From an uncultured Caulobacterales bacterium (GTDB taxonomy: Bacteria; Pseudomonadota; Alphaproteobacteria; Caulobacterales; Caulobacteraceae): DNA of 58,161 nt. The stretch spans positions 1 through 58,161 of the forward strand of contig CAIMFV010000008.1 in NCBI GenBank assembly GCA_903840435.1. Direction: 5' to 3'. The notes below the pieces were generated by a model that was not told the DNA's origin, did no database searches, and was given only the letters and a program-made list of their open reading frames with translations. The stretch's first letter is position 1, and every line of letters starts with the position of its first letter. Both the position numbers and the translations under genes were made by a program. Below, piece after piece: positions 44,467-53,752 of this stretch.

Positions 44467-45306
44467 ATGTACAGCAAGGTCTACCACGCCACCCATCCTG
44501 ATATGATGGACGGAGCGTCTAACGCGGCGTTGCGAGATCGCTACCTGATGACCGGGCTCTTCCTGCCGGGCAAGGTGGTGCTCAACTATTCCCATAACGA
44601 GCGTATGGTCGTCGGCGGGGCCGCACCCACCAGCGCCCCTATCGACCTTCCAACCCAAGAAGCCCCCGTCGCTGGCGCCCCATTCCTAGCGCGCCGTGAA
44701 CTTGGGGTGGTCAATGTCGGGGGGGCGGGGTCCGTCATCGTCGATGGGACGACCTATGCTTTGGCGCCACGCGATGGCCTCTATATTCCGATGGGCAGCA
44801 AGACCGTCAGCTTTTCGTCAGTGTCGGCTGAGGCGCCCGCGCGGTTCTATCTGGTTTCCACACCGGCCCACGCGCGCTTTGAGACGGTAAAAATCTCCAT
44901 CGACCAAGCCGTTCCCTTAGAGCGTGGAGCGTTAGAAACCTCGAACGAGCGCACCATCTATCAATATATTGTGCCAGCGACATGTAAGTCCGCTCAGCTT
45001 TTGTTGGGGGTTACGCTGCTCAAAACTGGAAGCGTCTGGAACACCATGCCGCCGCATTTGCATGACCGGCGAAGCGAAGTTTATTTCTATTTCGGCCTTT
45101 CCTCTGACCAACGGGTTTTCCACTTCATGGGCGAACCCGACGCCGCGCGCCACATTGTGGTCGCCAATGAGGAGGCGGTCATGTCGCCGCCCTGGTCAAT
45201 TCATATGGGCTCTGGAACCAGCAACTATGGATTCATCTGGGCCATGGGCGGCGAAAACCTCGATTATACCGACATGAACCAGCTTGATATCTGTCAGTTG
45301 AAGTAG
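44467..45306 (+). CDS. kduI: 5-dehydro-4-deoxy-D-glucuronate isomerase
   Basis: 279 residues, exact family length. [13 protein letters not shown] at the start, [21 protein letters not shown] and the cupin zinc motif [16 protein letters not shown] are characteristic. It converts 4-deoxy-L-threo-5-hexosulose uronate, the monomer from pectate lyase products, to 3-deoxy-D-glycero-2,5-hexodiulosonate. Strong GAGGGCGGAG before ATG. Co-transcribed with kduD. Confidence 0.93.
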   Translation: MYSKVYHATHPDMMDGASNAALRDRYLMTGLFLPGKVVLNYSHNERMVVGGAAPTSAPIDLPTQEAPVAGAPFLARRELGVVNVGGAGSVIVDGTTYALAPRDGLYIPMGSKTVSFSSVSAEAPARFYLVSTPAHARFETVKISIDQAVPLERGALETSNERTIYQYIVPATCKSAQLLLGVTLLKTGSVWNTMPPHLHDRRSEVYFYFGLSSDQRVFHFMGEPDAARHIVVANEEAVMSPPWSIHMGSGTSNYGFIWAMGGENLDYTDMNQLDICQLK

Positions 45307-45314
45307 AGTTGACC

Positions 45315-46076
45315 GTGTCCACCTCTCCTTTTGATCTCTCCGGAAAAGTTGCGCTGGTAACCGGCGCAAATACCGGCATTGGACAGGGATTAGCCTTGGC
45401 GCTCGCGGGCGCTGGTGCCGATATCGTCGCCGTAGGGCGGAGCGAGCCTGTCGCCACCGAGACGGCTGTGAAGGCACTGGGTCGGAGATTTTTGTCTCTG
45501 TCGGCCGATCTTTCGTCAGTAGATCCCATTCGGGCCGTGGTTGACCAGGCATGGCAGGTCATGGGCAAGGTCGACATCTTAATTAACAATGCGGGGACCA
45601 TCCGCCGATCCGACGCGCTCGACTTTTCAGAGACTGACTGGGATCAGGTCATCGACACGAATTTGAAGTCGGCCTTCTTTCTCAGCCAAGCCGTTGCTCG
45701 GCGCATGATCGGCGAAGGACGAGGAGGAAAGATTATCAACATCGCCTCCATGCTTTCCTTTCAAGGCGGCATCCGCGTCGCATCTTACACGGCCAGCAAG
45801 AGCGGCCTTGCCGGCATCACGCGATTGCTCGCCAATGAGTGGGCGCCGAAGGGCATCAACGTCAATGCCATTGCCCCCGGCTACATCTCCACCAACAACA
45901 CGCAGCAACTTCGCGACGATGAAACCCGTAGTCGTGAAATCTTAGGCAGAATCCCTGCCGGACGGTGGGGGCAACCCGATGATCTTGCCGGCGCGGTCGT
46001 ATTTTTAGCGTCTGCGGCGTCCGACTATGTCCACGGTGCAATTTTGCCCGTCGACGGAGGTTGGTTGGCGCGCTGA
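45315..46076 (+). CDS. kduD: 2-dehydro-3-deoxy-D-gluconate 5-dehydrogenase (KduD)
   Basis: 253 residues from GTG 45315 (STSPFDLSGKVALVTGAN), with GAG six bases upstream; a TTG at 45309 lacks one. Short-chain dehydrogenase with TGANTGIGQG (NAD binding), N-N-A-G and catalytic YTASKSG. It reduces the KduI product to 2-keto-3-deoxygluconate. KdgK and KdgA, needed to finish the route, are not in the window. Directly follows kduI. Confidence 0.9.
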   Translation: MSTSPFDLSGKVALVTGANTGIGQGLALALAGAGADIVAVGRSEPVATETAVKALGRRFLSLSADLSSVDPIRAVVDQAWQVMGKVDILINNAGTIRRSDALDFSETDWDQVIDTNLKSAFFLSQAVARRMIGEGRGGKIINIASMLSFQGGIRVASYTASKSGLAGITRLLANEWAPKGINVNAIAPGYISTNNTQQLRDDETRSREILGRIPAGRWGQPDDLAGAVVFLASAASDYVHGAILPVDGGWLAR

Positions 46077-46126
46077 AACTTGCGCCCGCCCGTCTTGTCA
46101 TTCAGGTGACATAGAGTTATAGTCTT

Positions 46127-46140
46127 TGCTACCGGTGTCA
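46127..46140. promoter_or_regulatory. Pectin-regulon operator 6 (TonB receptor, upstream site)
   Basis: TGCTACCGGTGTCA, 32 bp centre to centre from operator 7, i.e. three helical turns, suggesting cooperative binding. Confidence 0.7.
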
Positions 46141-46157
46141 TTAACTGTGGATTATAA

Positions 46158-46173
46158 ATGACACCGGTGTCAT
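46158..46173. promoter_or_regulatory. Pectin-regulon operator 7 (TonB receptor, perfect palindrome)
   Basis: ATGACACCGGTGTCAT is a perfect 16-bp palindrome and the best site of the regulon, 44 bases before the receptor ATG. Confidence 0.85.
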
Positions 46174-46217
46174 ACGCAGCCGCTTCAAAAGCGGAGCGAT
46201 CAGGGGAGCGAGGCAGC

Positions 46218-49067
46218 ATGATCCGTCAGACATCGTTGAAATCCGTTTTGATTCTTGGGGCTTCGCTTGCGACGCTCAGCGCCGCCTATGCGAAGGCGGC
46301 CGACGCTCCGGCGACCACTGTGGCAAGTCCCTCGAACGCGAGCGACGCCGACACCGTCAATCAAGTCGTCGTCACGGGATTTCGCTCCTCGCTCGCCAAA
46401 GCGTTGAACGCCAAGCGATCTGAAACTTCCGAAATCGACAGTATTTTGGCGGAGGACATTGGCAAATTCCCCGACCTGAACTTGGCTGAGTCGTTACAGC
46501 GCATCCCAGGGGTCGCCATCACGCGGGAGGGCGGCGAAGGCCGTCAAATCACCGTTCGAGGTTTGGGCCCACAATATACACGCACCCGGATCAACGGCAT
46601 GGAAGCCACGGCGAGCATCGGTTCGCCGGACAATGACGGCGGCGTCAATCGGAGCCGCTCTTTCGACTTCACCGTCTTTGCCTCCGACCTGTTTTCAAAG
46701 CTTGAGGTGCATAAGACCGCTGAAGGGAGCTTGGATGAAGGCTCGATTGGCGCCACGGTCGATCTCCACTCAGCCCAACCGTTTGACTATAAACCGAAGA
46801 CTTTGATCGTCAGCGCCAAGGCTGACTATAATGATCAGGCCTCAACGACCGGTCCCCGCCTCTCTGCGATCCTCGCGGATACAAGCAATGATGGGAAGTT
46901 CGGCGTCCTGGCTTCTGTGTCCTACAGCCATCGCAAATTCACCGACAATGGCTTTTCGACCGTGCGCTGGGATGAAGCGAGCGTCCTGTCGACGGGCGGA
47001 ACCTCAGCCAAGCCGCTGGTTGGCTTTGGTTCGGTGTCGGGCACCAACTGCCAAGTCTACCCCCTGCCGGCTGCCTGCGCTGCCGCCGATTCAGCCTTCC
47101 ACCCACGCTTCCCCCGCTACGATCTTTATCAAAATGATCAAGATCGCCTGGGCGCTAGCCTATCGCTTCAGTGGCGCCCCGACGACCACCACGTGATCAG
47201 TGCGGATCTGTTACATTCGCGGTGGGATGCGACGCGGGAGGAGAACTATATTGAAGCGCCCGGCTTTAGCGGCACGGGCAAGTGTACCTCCGCCGCGACC
47301 TGTACCAGCATCGCCAATATCGCCATCGTTTCGGACACCATCAACAGCTTAGGCGTAATGACGTCTGGGACCTTCAACGGCGTGGATGTTCGAACCGAGC
47401 AGCGGTTCGACAAGATGCACACTGAATTTGATCAGGCGACCTTGAGTTCGGTTGACCATTGGACGTCGAAATTCTGGACGGAGTCGCTGCTCGGCGTGAA
47501 CGTGTCCGACTTTTCAAATCCTGTCCAAACGACGCTCGGCTGGGACAATTATAATGTCCAAGGCTTTAGCTATGCATTCAATGGCCTTTCCACGACGCCG
47601 ACCTTGAATTTCGGCTCTGGAAATCTGTCGTCGACGGGACCTTGGGTTCTGACTGAAGTGCGGGAGCGGCCACAAACCGCCAATAACGGCTTCGCGACCC
47701 TGGCTGAGACAGCGCACTTTGATTGGTCTTCGAATATCAAATTGAGCGGCGGCGCGAGCTATAAGGAATATGAATTCAAGACCTCATCGCTTCGATTGGC
47801 GAACGGCGAGTCTGTAACCGCGTCAAATGCCTATGCGTCGCTCCGCAGCGTCCCATTGACAAGCTATGGGAGCGCACAGAGCGCAAATGGCGTTTCCTGG
47901 TATGCGCCTGACGTCGCTGCCGCGGCTACCGCGCTTGGCCTGAACACCTCGTCTTTGTTTGCGCTCAACACCCTGAGCGATTTGGGAAATAATTTCAGCA
48001 TCAAAGAAAAGGATTCCGGCGTCTTTGTGCAGGCGGACTTCGTCTATCCCCTGTTGGGTCGCGACTTGCGCGGCAATGTGGGCATGCGCGGTGTTCAAAC
48101 CGAGCAGCACTCCAACGGATTTGAATATGTGGGCGGCGTCCTGTCTCCGGTCGTCGCCAATCACAAATATAGCGAAGGCTTGCCGTCCATAAATCTGGCT
48201 TGGGACACCACAGACAAAAGTGTGCTTCGCCTGTCTGCGGCGCGTGTCATGACCCGGCCTGACCTCACATCGCTGGTTGGCAGCACGTCTGTCACCGTGT
48301 CGGGAACGTCCTATACGGTCAAAACGGGCAACCCGAATTTGAAGCCGTTTTTGGCGAACAGCTACGATCTTGCCTATGAATTTTATCCAATGCGCGGCGC
48401 GATCGTCTCCTTGGCAGCGTTTCGCAAAGACATCATCAGCCTCGTGACGACCAGCACCTTGAACATTCCGTTCACGGGAAACCCGTTCGGGATTCCGGAC
48501 AGTGCCGCTGCCGCAGCTTGTGGGACGACCCCGGGCTGCAATGCCAGCGACACATGGTCGTTTTCCGCGCCGCAGAACACCCATGGCGGACATGTCATCG
48601 GCATGGAGCTGAACTACCAGCAACCCTTTAGTTTCCTGCCGGGCTTGCTGCGCCATACGGGTCTCCTCGCCAACTTCACGGCCGTGAATTCGCGCGTCAA
48701 CTATCCCAACGGCTCTGCGGGTTTGGTGACTGGCCAGCTGTTGGGCCTCTCGCGCGGCGCTGCGAATGCCACACTCTATTACGAGGATGACAAGTGGAGC
48801 GTTCGGGTGTCTGAAGCCTACCGCAGCAAATATCTGACCAAAATTCCGGGGCAGGAAGTTGGTACGAACGCCGATGGCTTTGCTTCGACAACAAATGTCG
48901 ACGCGTCGATCCAGTACACCGTCACACACCATCTCAAACTTACCTTTGAGGGCGTTAACCTGACCAATCAGGCGGAACAAGAGTTCGATGATACGTCTCG
49001 GCTGATGCCATACTATGTACACAAGACGGGCCGCGAATTCCTCCTGGGCGCGCGGTACCAGTTCTAA
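46218..49067 (+). CDS. TonB-dependent receptor of the Xanthomonas/Caulobacter carbohydrate class
   Basis: 949 residues from ATG 46218 (GGGGAGCGAGG upstream); the earlier in-frame ATG lies inside operator 7. Signal peptide SVLILGASLATLSAAYAKA, then NQVVVTGFRSSLAKALNAKR, LAESLQRIPGVAITREGGEGRQ (split) and ITVRGLGPQYTRTRINGMEA, all typical of the large TonB_Xan_Caul receptors, and a terminal ARYQF. It has two tandem operators of the pectin regulator, so it should import oligogalacturonides across the outer membrane. Confidence 0.9.
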   Translation: MIRQTSLKSVLILGASLATLSAAYAKAADAPATTVASPSNASDADTVNQVVVTGFRSSLAKALNAKRSETSEIDSILAEDIGKFPDLNLAESLQRIPGVAITREGGEGRQITVRGLGPQYTRTRINGMEATASIGSPDNDGGVNRSRSFDFTVFASDLFSKLEVHKTAEGSLDEGSIGATVDLHSAQPFDYKPKTLIVSAKADYNDQASTTGPRLSAILADTSNDGKFGVLASVSYSHRKFTDNGFSTVRWDEASVLSTGGTSAKPLVGFGSVSGTNCQVYPLPAACAAADSAFHPRFPRYDLYQNDQDRLGASLSLQWRPDDHHVISADLLHSRWDATREENYIEAPGFSGTGKCTSAATCTSIANIAIVSDTINSLGVMTSGTFNGVDVRTEQRFDKMHTEFDQATLSSVDHWTSKFWTESLLGVNVSDFSNPVQTTLGWDNYNVQGFSYAFNGLSTTPTLNFGSGNLSSTGPWVLTEVRERPQTANNGFATLAETAHFDWSSNIKLSGGASYKEYEFKTSSLRLANGESVTASNAYASLRSVPLTSYGSAQSANGVSWYAPDVAAAATALGLNTSSLFALNTLSDLGNNFSIKEKDSGVFVQADFVYPLLGRDLRGNVGMRGVQTEQHSNGFEYVGGVLSPVVANHKYSEGLPSINLAWDTTDKSVLRLSAARVMTRPDLTSLVGSTSVTVSGTSYTVKTGNPNLKPFLANSYDLAYEFYPMRGAIVSLAAFRKDIISLVTTSTLNIPFTGNPFGIPDSAAAAACGTTPGCNASDTWSFSAPQNTHGGHVIGMELNYQQPFSFLPGLLRHTGLLANFTAVNSRVNYPNGSAGLVTGQLLGLSRGAANATLYYEDDKWSVRVSEAYRSKYLTKIPGQEVGTNADGFASTTNVDASIQYTVTHHLKLTFEGVNLTNQAEQEFDDTSRLMPYYVHKTGREFLLGARYQF

Positions 49068-49082
49068 TTCTTAGAAAGGCGC

Positions 49083-50702
49083 GTGACGGGTGTGACCGCG
49101 AGCCTTACGAACTTCGGCGTCACGCGCAGATCAACCCTTGCGATTGGGGGGATGGCCGCCTTGGCCGTCCCCTTTTTTGCATCGGCGCAGGGCGTCTCGC
49201 CCACCGTGCAAACCTCAAAGGGCGTCTTGCGCGGGTTTTCGGATCGCGGCGTCAGCGTCTTTAAGGGCATAAGGTACGGACAGGATACGCGAAGGTCGCG
49301 TTTTTCCCCGCCGATCGCCGCGACCGCGTGGACGGGTGTCCAAGAGGCTCATGACTTTGGCCCAGCCTGCCCTCAAACCCATGCAGACGAACCCACATCG
49401 GAAGATTGCCTTTTTCTCAACCTTTGGGCGCCAGCAGCAAGGCCTACCACCCCAAGCTCCAGCGCTCTGCGTCCGGTCTTGGTCTATATTCACGGGGGAG
49501 AATACAGTCATGGATCTGGGTCAGATCCCCTCTATGACGGGGCTCAACTCGCCGCAGATCAGGATCTGGTGGTTGTAACGCTCAACCACAGGCTCAACGT
49601 CTTTGGCCATCTCTTCCTTGGAATGATGGCAACCGATGCGCGGCGGCACTCGGGAAATGTGGGGCTTCTTGATCTTATTCTCGCCCTGACTTGGATTCGT
49701 GACGAAATCGCCGCCTTCGGTGGAAATCCCGGCTGCGTTACCTTGATCGGTCAGTCGGGCGGCGGCGCCAAGATCGCGACCCTGATGGCCATGCCGCAGG
49801 CTCACGGCTTGTTTCACCGCGCTGTTACGATGAGCGGACAACAGGTGACCGCGTCCGGGCCGCTGGCCGCAGACCACAGGGCGAGAGTTGTGCTCGATCG
49901 GCTCAATCTAGCACCGTCTAACCTTTCAGGACTTGATGCGCTTTCCGTCTCCCAACTGATTGAGGCAAGCCAGGCCCAAGACCCGACCCTATCCGGCTCG
50001 GTCTATTTTGGCCCTGTCGTCGATGGAGAAAACCTCCCTCGCCATCCCTTCTGGCCAACAGCACCGGAGCTCAGCAGCACCATCCCGATGATCATCGGCG
50101 GCACGCGAGACGAGGTCCGGATTTTTTTCCGCGCCGAACAGGGGCTGATTGCCAAATGCAGCTGGGAGGAGATGACGGCTCGGCTCGGCCGCGAACTGCG
50201 AATTGATTGCGACCCCCGCAAAGTCGTTTCGCTCTATCGACGGCTTAGGCCCGAAGCTTCGCCGGAAGAGGTGTTTTATTCGGCCATCACCGACAGTCGC
50301 TCATGGCGCGGTGCGGTATTGGAAGCAGAGGCGCGCGTGGACGCCCAGGCACCGACATTTGTCTATCAGGTCAATTTTGACTCCCCCCTCGAGGGAGGTC
50401 ACCTGAAAGCTTGTCACATGATCGATATTCCGCTCGTGTTTGGCACGACCAAGGTCCCCGGAGCGCTGAGTGGCGATTCTGCGCAAGCGCGGCAGCTTTC
50501 TCGCCAAATGCAAGCCATGCTCAGACGCTTCGCCCGCACCGGGGATCCCAATGGCCCTGGGCTGCCCGTCTGGCCCGCCTACAGTCTTACTCACCGCCCG
50601 ACCCTCGTTTTGGATGCAGAAAGCGCCTGCGTCTCCGACCCACGGTCTGCGGAACGGCGGTTTTTTGCCGCCTATCCGTTTATTCAAAGGGGCACGATAT
50701 GA
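49083..50702 (+). CDS. Exported type B carboxylesterase
   Basis: 539 residues from GTG 49083, 15 bases after the receptor stop, with AGAAAGG close upstream. Twin-arginine-like leader TRRSTLAIGGMAALAVPFFASA. Family marks: SEDCLFLNLWAPA (106-118), IHGGEYSHGSG (136-146) and the nucleophile motif GQSGGGAKI with Ser225, where G-x-S-x-G is usually ESAG. Carboxylesterases cut acyl or methyl esters; co-transcription with a pectin receptor suggests removal of acetyl, methyl or feruloyl groups from pectic oligomers. Confidence 0.82.
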   Translation: MTGVTASLTNFGVTRRSTLAIGGMAALAVPFFASAQGVSPTVQTSKGVLRGFSDRGVSVFKGIRYGQDTRRSRFSPPIAATAWTGVQEAHDFGPACPQTHADEPTSEDCLFLNLWAPAARPTTPSSSALRPVLVYIHGGEYSHGSGSDPLYDGAQLAADQDLVVVTLNHRLNVFGHLFLGMMATDARRHSGNVGLLDLILALTWIRDEIAAFGGNPGCVTLIGQSGGGAKIATLMAMPQAHGLFHRAVTMSGQQVTASGPLAADHRARVVLDRLNLAPSNLSGLDALSVSQLIEASQAQDPTLSGSVYFGPVVDGENLPRHPFWPTAPELSSTIPMIIGGTRDEVRIFFRAEQGLIAKCSWEEMTARLGRELRIDCDPRKVVSLYRRLRPEASPEEVFYSAITDSRSWRGAVLEAEARVDAQAPTFVYQVNFDSPLEGGHLKACHMIDIPLVFGTTKVPGALSGDSAQARQLSRQMQAMLRRFARTGDPNGPGLPVWPAYSLTHRPTLVLDAESACVSDPRSAERRFFAAYPFIQRGTI

Positions 50703-51688
50703 TGGCAAAGGCCGTGACCTTGGGTCGACGGGCCTTTCTCTCGGCGCTCGCCTTCAGCACGTCCGCTGCGGGCACGACACCCGAAGATAGATTGCAAAGC
50801 TTTGATCTTTGGCCAGGCTTGCCTCCGGGGACGCCATCTCATCCTCCTGTCGAAGCCCTGACAAATCGCAGCCTCGACCCAAGCCTGCCCGACCGCGTTC
50901 TGACAGGCGTCGTCCGCCCAAGGCTGGACTACTATCCAGCCATCAAGCCCACGGGGGCCGCAGTCGTCGTTGTGCCGGGCGGCGGATATGTCCGCATCGC
51001 CATCGATAAGGAAGGTGTCGACATTGGGCGATGGTTGTCGGCGCGGGGCGTAGACGTCTTTGTGGTCACCTATCGCCTTCCTGGTGACGGATGGACAAAC
51101 GTGCCGTTCGCGCCCGTGGCTGACGGACAGAGGGCCATGCGATGGGTGAGATTTCACGCCAGCCGGTTTCAAATCGACCCGCAACGGATCGGATTGATCG
51201 GCTTTTCAGCCGGTGGGCATTTGGCTGCAAGTGTGCTGGCTGATGGCGAGGCGGCGCGCTATCCCGCGACCGACGAGATTGACGAAGCCGCCATCCGCCC
51301 GGACATGCTTGGCCTATTCTATCCCGTGCTCGACATGTCAGCGGGCCTCGCCCATTCGGTGTCGCGCAAAGCTCTGTTCGACGCGAGCGGTTTGCCCAAG
51401 GAGCAGGCTGAAGTCCTCCTGTCGCCCAATCGGCGGGTTCCCAAAATGCCGCCGCCAACCTTCCTCTGCTGTGCGCTTGATGATCCCAGCGTGCCACCCG
51501 ACAACACCTTGGCCATGATCGCGAATTTGCGGGCGCAAGGGGGACAGGTGGAGGCCCATCTCTTTCAAAAGGGGGGCCATGGATTTGGCATTCGAAAGGC
51601 GGCCGGATTGCCCGTCGCCGCCTGGCCCGGCCTTCTCTATGCCTGGATCCGGGCGCTGGGGCTTCTCGACGCCCACGCACGGCGCTAA
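50699..51688 (+). CDS. Exported alpha/beta hydrolase (acetylesterase-like)
   Basis: 329 residues, start ATG overlapping the carboxylesterase stop (ATGA); the frame is open further upstream but inside the previous gene. Leader GRRAFLSALAFSTSAAG is Tat-like. PGGGYVRIA (oxyanion), GFSAGGH with Ser170, CALDDPSVP with the Asp and KGGHGFGI with the His form the BD-FAE/acetylxylan-esterase-like triad. Probably deacetylates pectin or hemicellulose fragments in the periplasm. Last gene of the receptor-esterase unit. Confidence 0.82.
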   Translation: MMAKAVTLGRRAFLSALAFSTSAAGTTPEDRLQSFDLWPGLPPGTPSHPPVEALTNRSLDPSLPDRVLTGVVRPRLDYYPAIKPTGAAVVVVPGGGYVRIAIDKEGVDIGRWLSARGVDVFVVTYRLPGDGWTNVPFAPVADGQRAMRWVRFHASRFQIDPQRIGLIGFSAGGHLAASVLADGEAARYPATDEIDEAAIRPDMLGLFYPVLDMSAGLAHSVSRKALFDASGLPKEQAEVLLSPNRRVPKMPPPTFLCCALDDPSVPPDNTLAMIANLRAQGGQVEAHLFQKGGHGFGIRKAAGLPVAAWPGLLYAWIRALGLLDAHARR

Positions 51689-51714
51689 GCCGACAAGGCC
51701 TTTGCCAGCCTGCC

Positions 51715-52359
51715 CTAGCCCGCCTGGAAGGTCACGCCTATGGCAGGTAGGGATGACCAGATCGGCTCGCCATGGGGCGCCTTTGGGCTAAACATCAGAG
51801 CATCATACCGCTGCAAGGCGTATTCAGCCGCCCCCAGGCGCACCGTCATCGGCGCGATTGCAAAGATGATCTGTGTACATACCGTCTCGAGTAAAGCGGG
51901 TGTCGGGCCCGCGGCGAGCCTGTGGATCGACCCCACATGCGTCGCGCGCCGAACCATGAGATTGAGGTCCTTCGCCGGACCGCCGACCGGTCGACCAAAG
52001 ACGGCAATATCGCCGGGGAAGCTCGCGGCCGGACTATTGGGCCCAAGACGTTGCGGGGCTGTGCCCTCGACTTGCAGCTCAAGCTCGCCTTCAAGCACAC
52101 AGAGCGTCCGATGCACCCCTGGAAAGGCGGAGAAGGGCCCTGGCTCTGTGACATCGGCGAGGCTCAGCCGCCAATCAAAGCCGTCCAAGGTGGCTGAAGG
52201 TGGCGAGATGAACACATCACGGGTTTCTCCCCCGCCGTTTTTCCACGGCCGACTTGGCCGACCCACGGCCGAAAGCAAGGTGGCGGTCATGAGCGGACAT
52301 AGAGCAAATTCACCACCTCTGACAGGCTGAGGATCCGACAGCGCGAACCCGTCTTCCAC
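51715..52359 (-). CDS. HutD/Ves family protein
   Basis: 214 residues from GTG 52359, which has AGGAG eight bases upstream inside the end of the TetR gene; starting there puts the gene one base after... the TetR reading frame (overlapping its stop). RPWKNGGGETRDVFISPP and WRLSLADVTEPGPFSAFPGVHRTLCVLEGELEL are the cupin blocks of HutD, a small protein of unclear role linked to histidine use in other bacteria. No hut genes are near. Probably an accessory or stress-related cupin. Confidence 0.8.
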   Translation of the reverse strand: MEDGFALSDPQPVRGGEFALCPLMTATLLSAVGRPSRPWKNGGGETRDVFISPPSATLDGFDWRLSLADVTEPGPFSAFPGVHRTLCVLEGELELQVEGTAPQRLGPNSPAASFPGDIAVFGRPVGGPAKDLNLMVRRATHVGSIHRLAAGPTPALLETVCTQIIFAIAPMTVRLGAAEYALQRYDALMFSPKAPHGEPIWSSLPAIGVTFQAG

Positions 52360-52360
52360 C

Positions 52361-52963
52361 TTAGCGCTCCTGACGAGGGCTGCATAGTTCGGCCTCGTGC
52401 TGAAGCCCTGCATCGTGACGCGCCGCATCCAGCACCAAGGCCGCCGTCTGCGGATCACTTGCACGGGCGATCATGACGGCGCCCGCCGCCATGGCAAAGG
52501 TCCTTGCGGCAATGCGCATGCGCGCGTCTTCGGGCCCATCGATGAAGCTTGCCATGACCGCGATAATTTTTTGGGCCCCACGACCAAAGACCGCCTTTAG
52601 CGCGTCACTGCTTCTGAACACATCGCCAGAGAGGGCGGCGACGGGGCACCCTTCTCCCGCCCCCCCGACCATTTTCGGCGATAGATAATAGGCGACAAAC
52701 TCTGCCAGCGCCTTCGGGCGCGGTGTTGCAGAAAGTCCCGTTTCAATCGTTTCGAGCACGTCGGCGAAGGCGCTTTCAAGCGCGGCGATCATCAAGGCTT
52801 CCTTTGAGTCAAAGTGCCGATAAAACCCGCCGTGCGTTAGGCTCGCCGCCTGCATAACATCGCCGAGGCTCGTCCCTTCGATGCCGCGCTCCCGAAACAT
52901 CTGGGACGCTTTTGCGACAATGGCCTGATGAGACTGCGCTTTCGCCTCACGCGACTTTCGCAT
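52361..52963 (-). CDS. TetR-family transcriptional regulator
   Basis: 200 residues. N-terminal HTH: IVAKASQMFRERGIEGTSLGDVM, then AASLTHGGFYRHFDSKEAL, typical of the AcrR/YxaF branch; the C-terminal ligand domain is helical. Followed without gap by the HutD-like gene. Divergent from the small exported protein at 53193, with a dyad in the gap that may be its operator. Confidence 0.85.
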   Translation of the reverse strand: MRKSREAKAQSHQAIVAKASQMFRERGIEGTSLGDVMQAASLTHGGFYRHFDSKEALMIAALESAFADVLETIETGLSATPRPKALAEFVAYYLSPKMVGGAGEGCPVAALSGDVFRSSDALKAVFGRGAQKIIAVMASFIDGPEDARMRIAARTFAMAAGAVMIARASDPQTAALVLDAARHDAGLQHEAELCSPRQER

Positions 52964-53137
52964 CGAAACCTCTCCTCAAGGCTCTCCCCCACCCGACATT
53001 GATCGCCACCCTACGGATAATGATGATATTCATAATCTAAACATCTGAAACCACAAAGCTAATCTCGACCGTACCGCCCGCATGGGCCCTGAGGCATCGG
53101 CGCCTAGCCTTCACAGATACGGTGACAGCTTGTCGAT

Positions 53138-53159
53138 TTAGATGCTTTCTGTCATCTAA
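53138..53159. promoter_or_regulatory. Candidate TetR operator
   Basis: TTAGATG (53138-53144) and CATCTAA (53153-53159) are perfect inverted arms with an 8-base spacer, 33 bases before the ATG at 53193 and inside the 229-base divergent gap. Size and place suit a TetR dimer. Confidence 0.45.
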
Positions 53160-53192
53160 TGCTGCGAACTGCAAAAATCATGAGGACGTCGG

Positions 53193-53642
53193 ATGATCAA
53201 GCCGAATTTGACGGAAGGCCTTCGCACCCGCATGGCCCTGGGTGCGATGCTGGGGATAGGGCTCACCTGCCTCGCAGCAACCCACGCCCTGGCGCAGACA
53301 GCGCCCCCGGCTACGGCCCAAGCTTCGGCCCAGAGCCTGGCCGCCGCACCCACCACACGGGTATTGGCAATCGGACGCCTGACCAAACCTTTGACGCCCG
53401 CCGATCTTGAAACGGTTATGCCAAAAGAGGTCCGCGACACGGTCGCCCTCTATTTAAATGGCAAGATCGCCGACTGGTACATTGCGAAAGACTCCCCGGG
53501 CGTGGTGTTCATTCTCGACGTCCGCTCGACCGAGGATGCGCGCGCCCTGACAACTGATCTGCCCTTGGTCAAAGCTGGGCTGATGCAGTTTCAATTCATC
53601 CCGCTTGGCCCCTTATCGCCGCTGCGCCTGTTGATGAAATAG
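53193..53642 (+). CDS. Small exported protein with a ferredoxin-like (muconolactone isomerase-type) domain
   Basis: 149 residues. Signal peptide up to HALAQ (~residue 35), an Ala/Pro-rich linker, then a ~95-residue alpha/beta domain (RLTKPLTPADLETVMPKEV... VFILDVRSTEDARAL... GLMQFQFIPLGPL) with the pattern of dimeric alpha/beta-barrel proteins such as muconolactone isomerase. Export of such a fold is uncommon. Probably regulated by the divergent TetR. No catalytic residues recognised. Confidence 0.65.
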   Translation: MIKPNLTEGLRTRMALGAMLGIGLTCLAATHALAQTAPPATAQASAQSLAAAPTTRVLAIGRLTKPLTPADLETVMPKEVRDTVALYLNGKIADWYIAKDSPGVVFILDVRSTEDARALTTDLPLVKAGLMQFQFIPLGPLSPLRLLMK

Positions 53643-53752
53643 CCCATAGGCGAGGGCCGCATCTCTTGGCGGCAAGATAGGCGCAAGCATGACGACAACG
53701 GGTTTTTCCTCAGAAAGCACAGCTCCGTCGACGGCTTCCGGCCACTGATCTC

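Noticed and set aside
47823-49022. 399-codon minus-strand frame
   Set aside because: Antisense to the TonB receptor barrel; shadow of codon bias.
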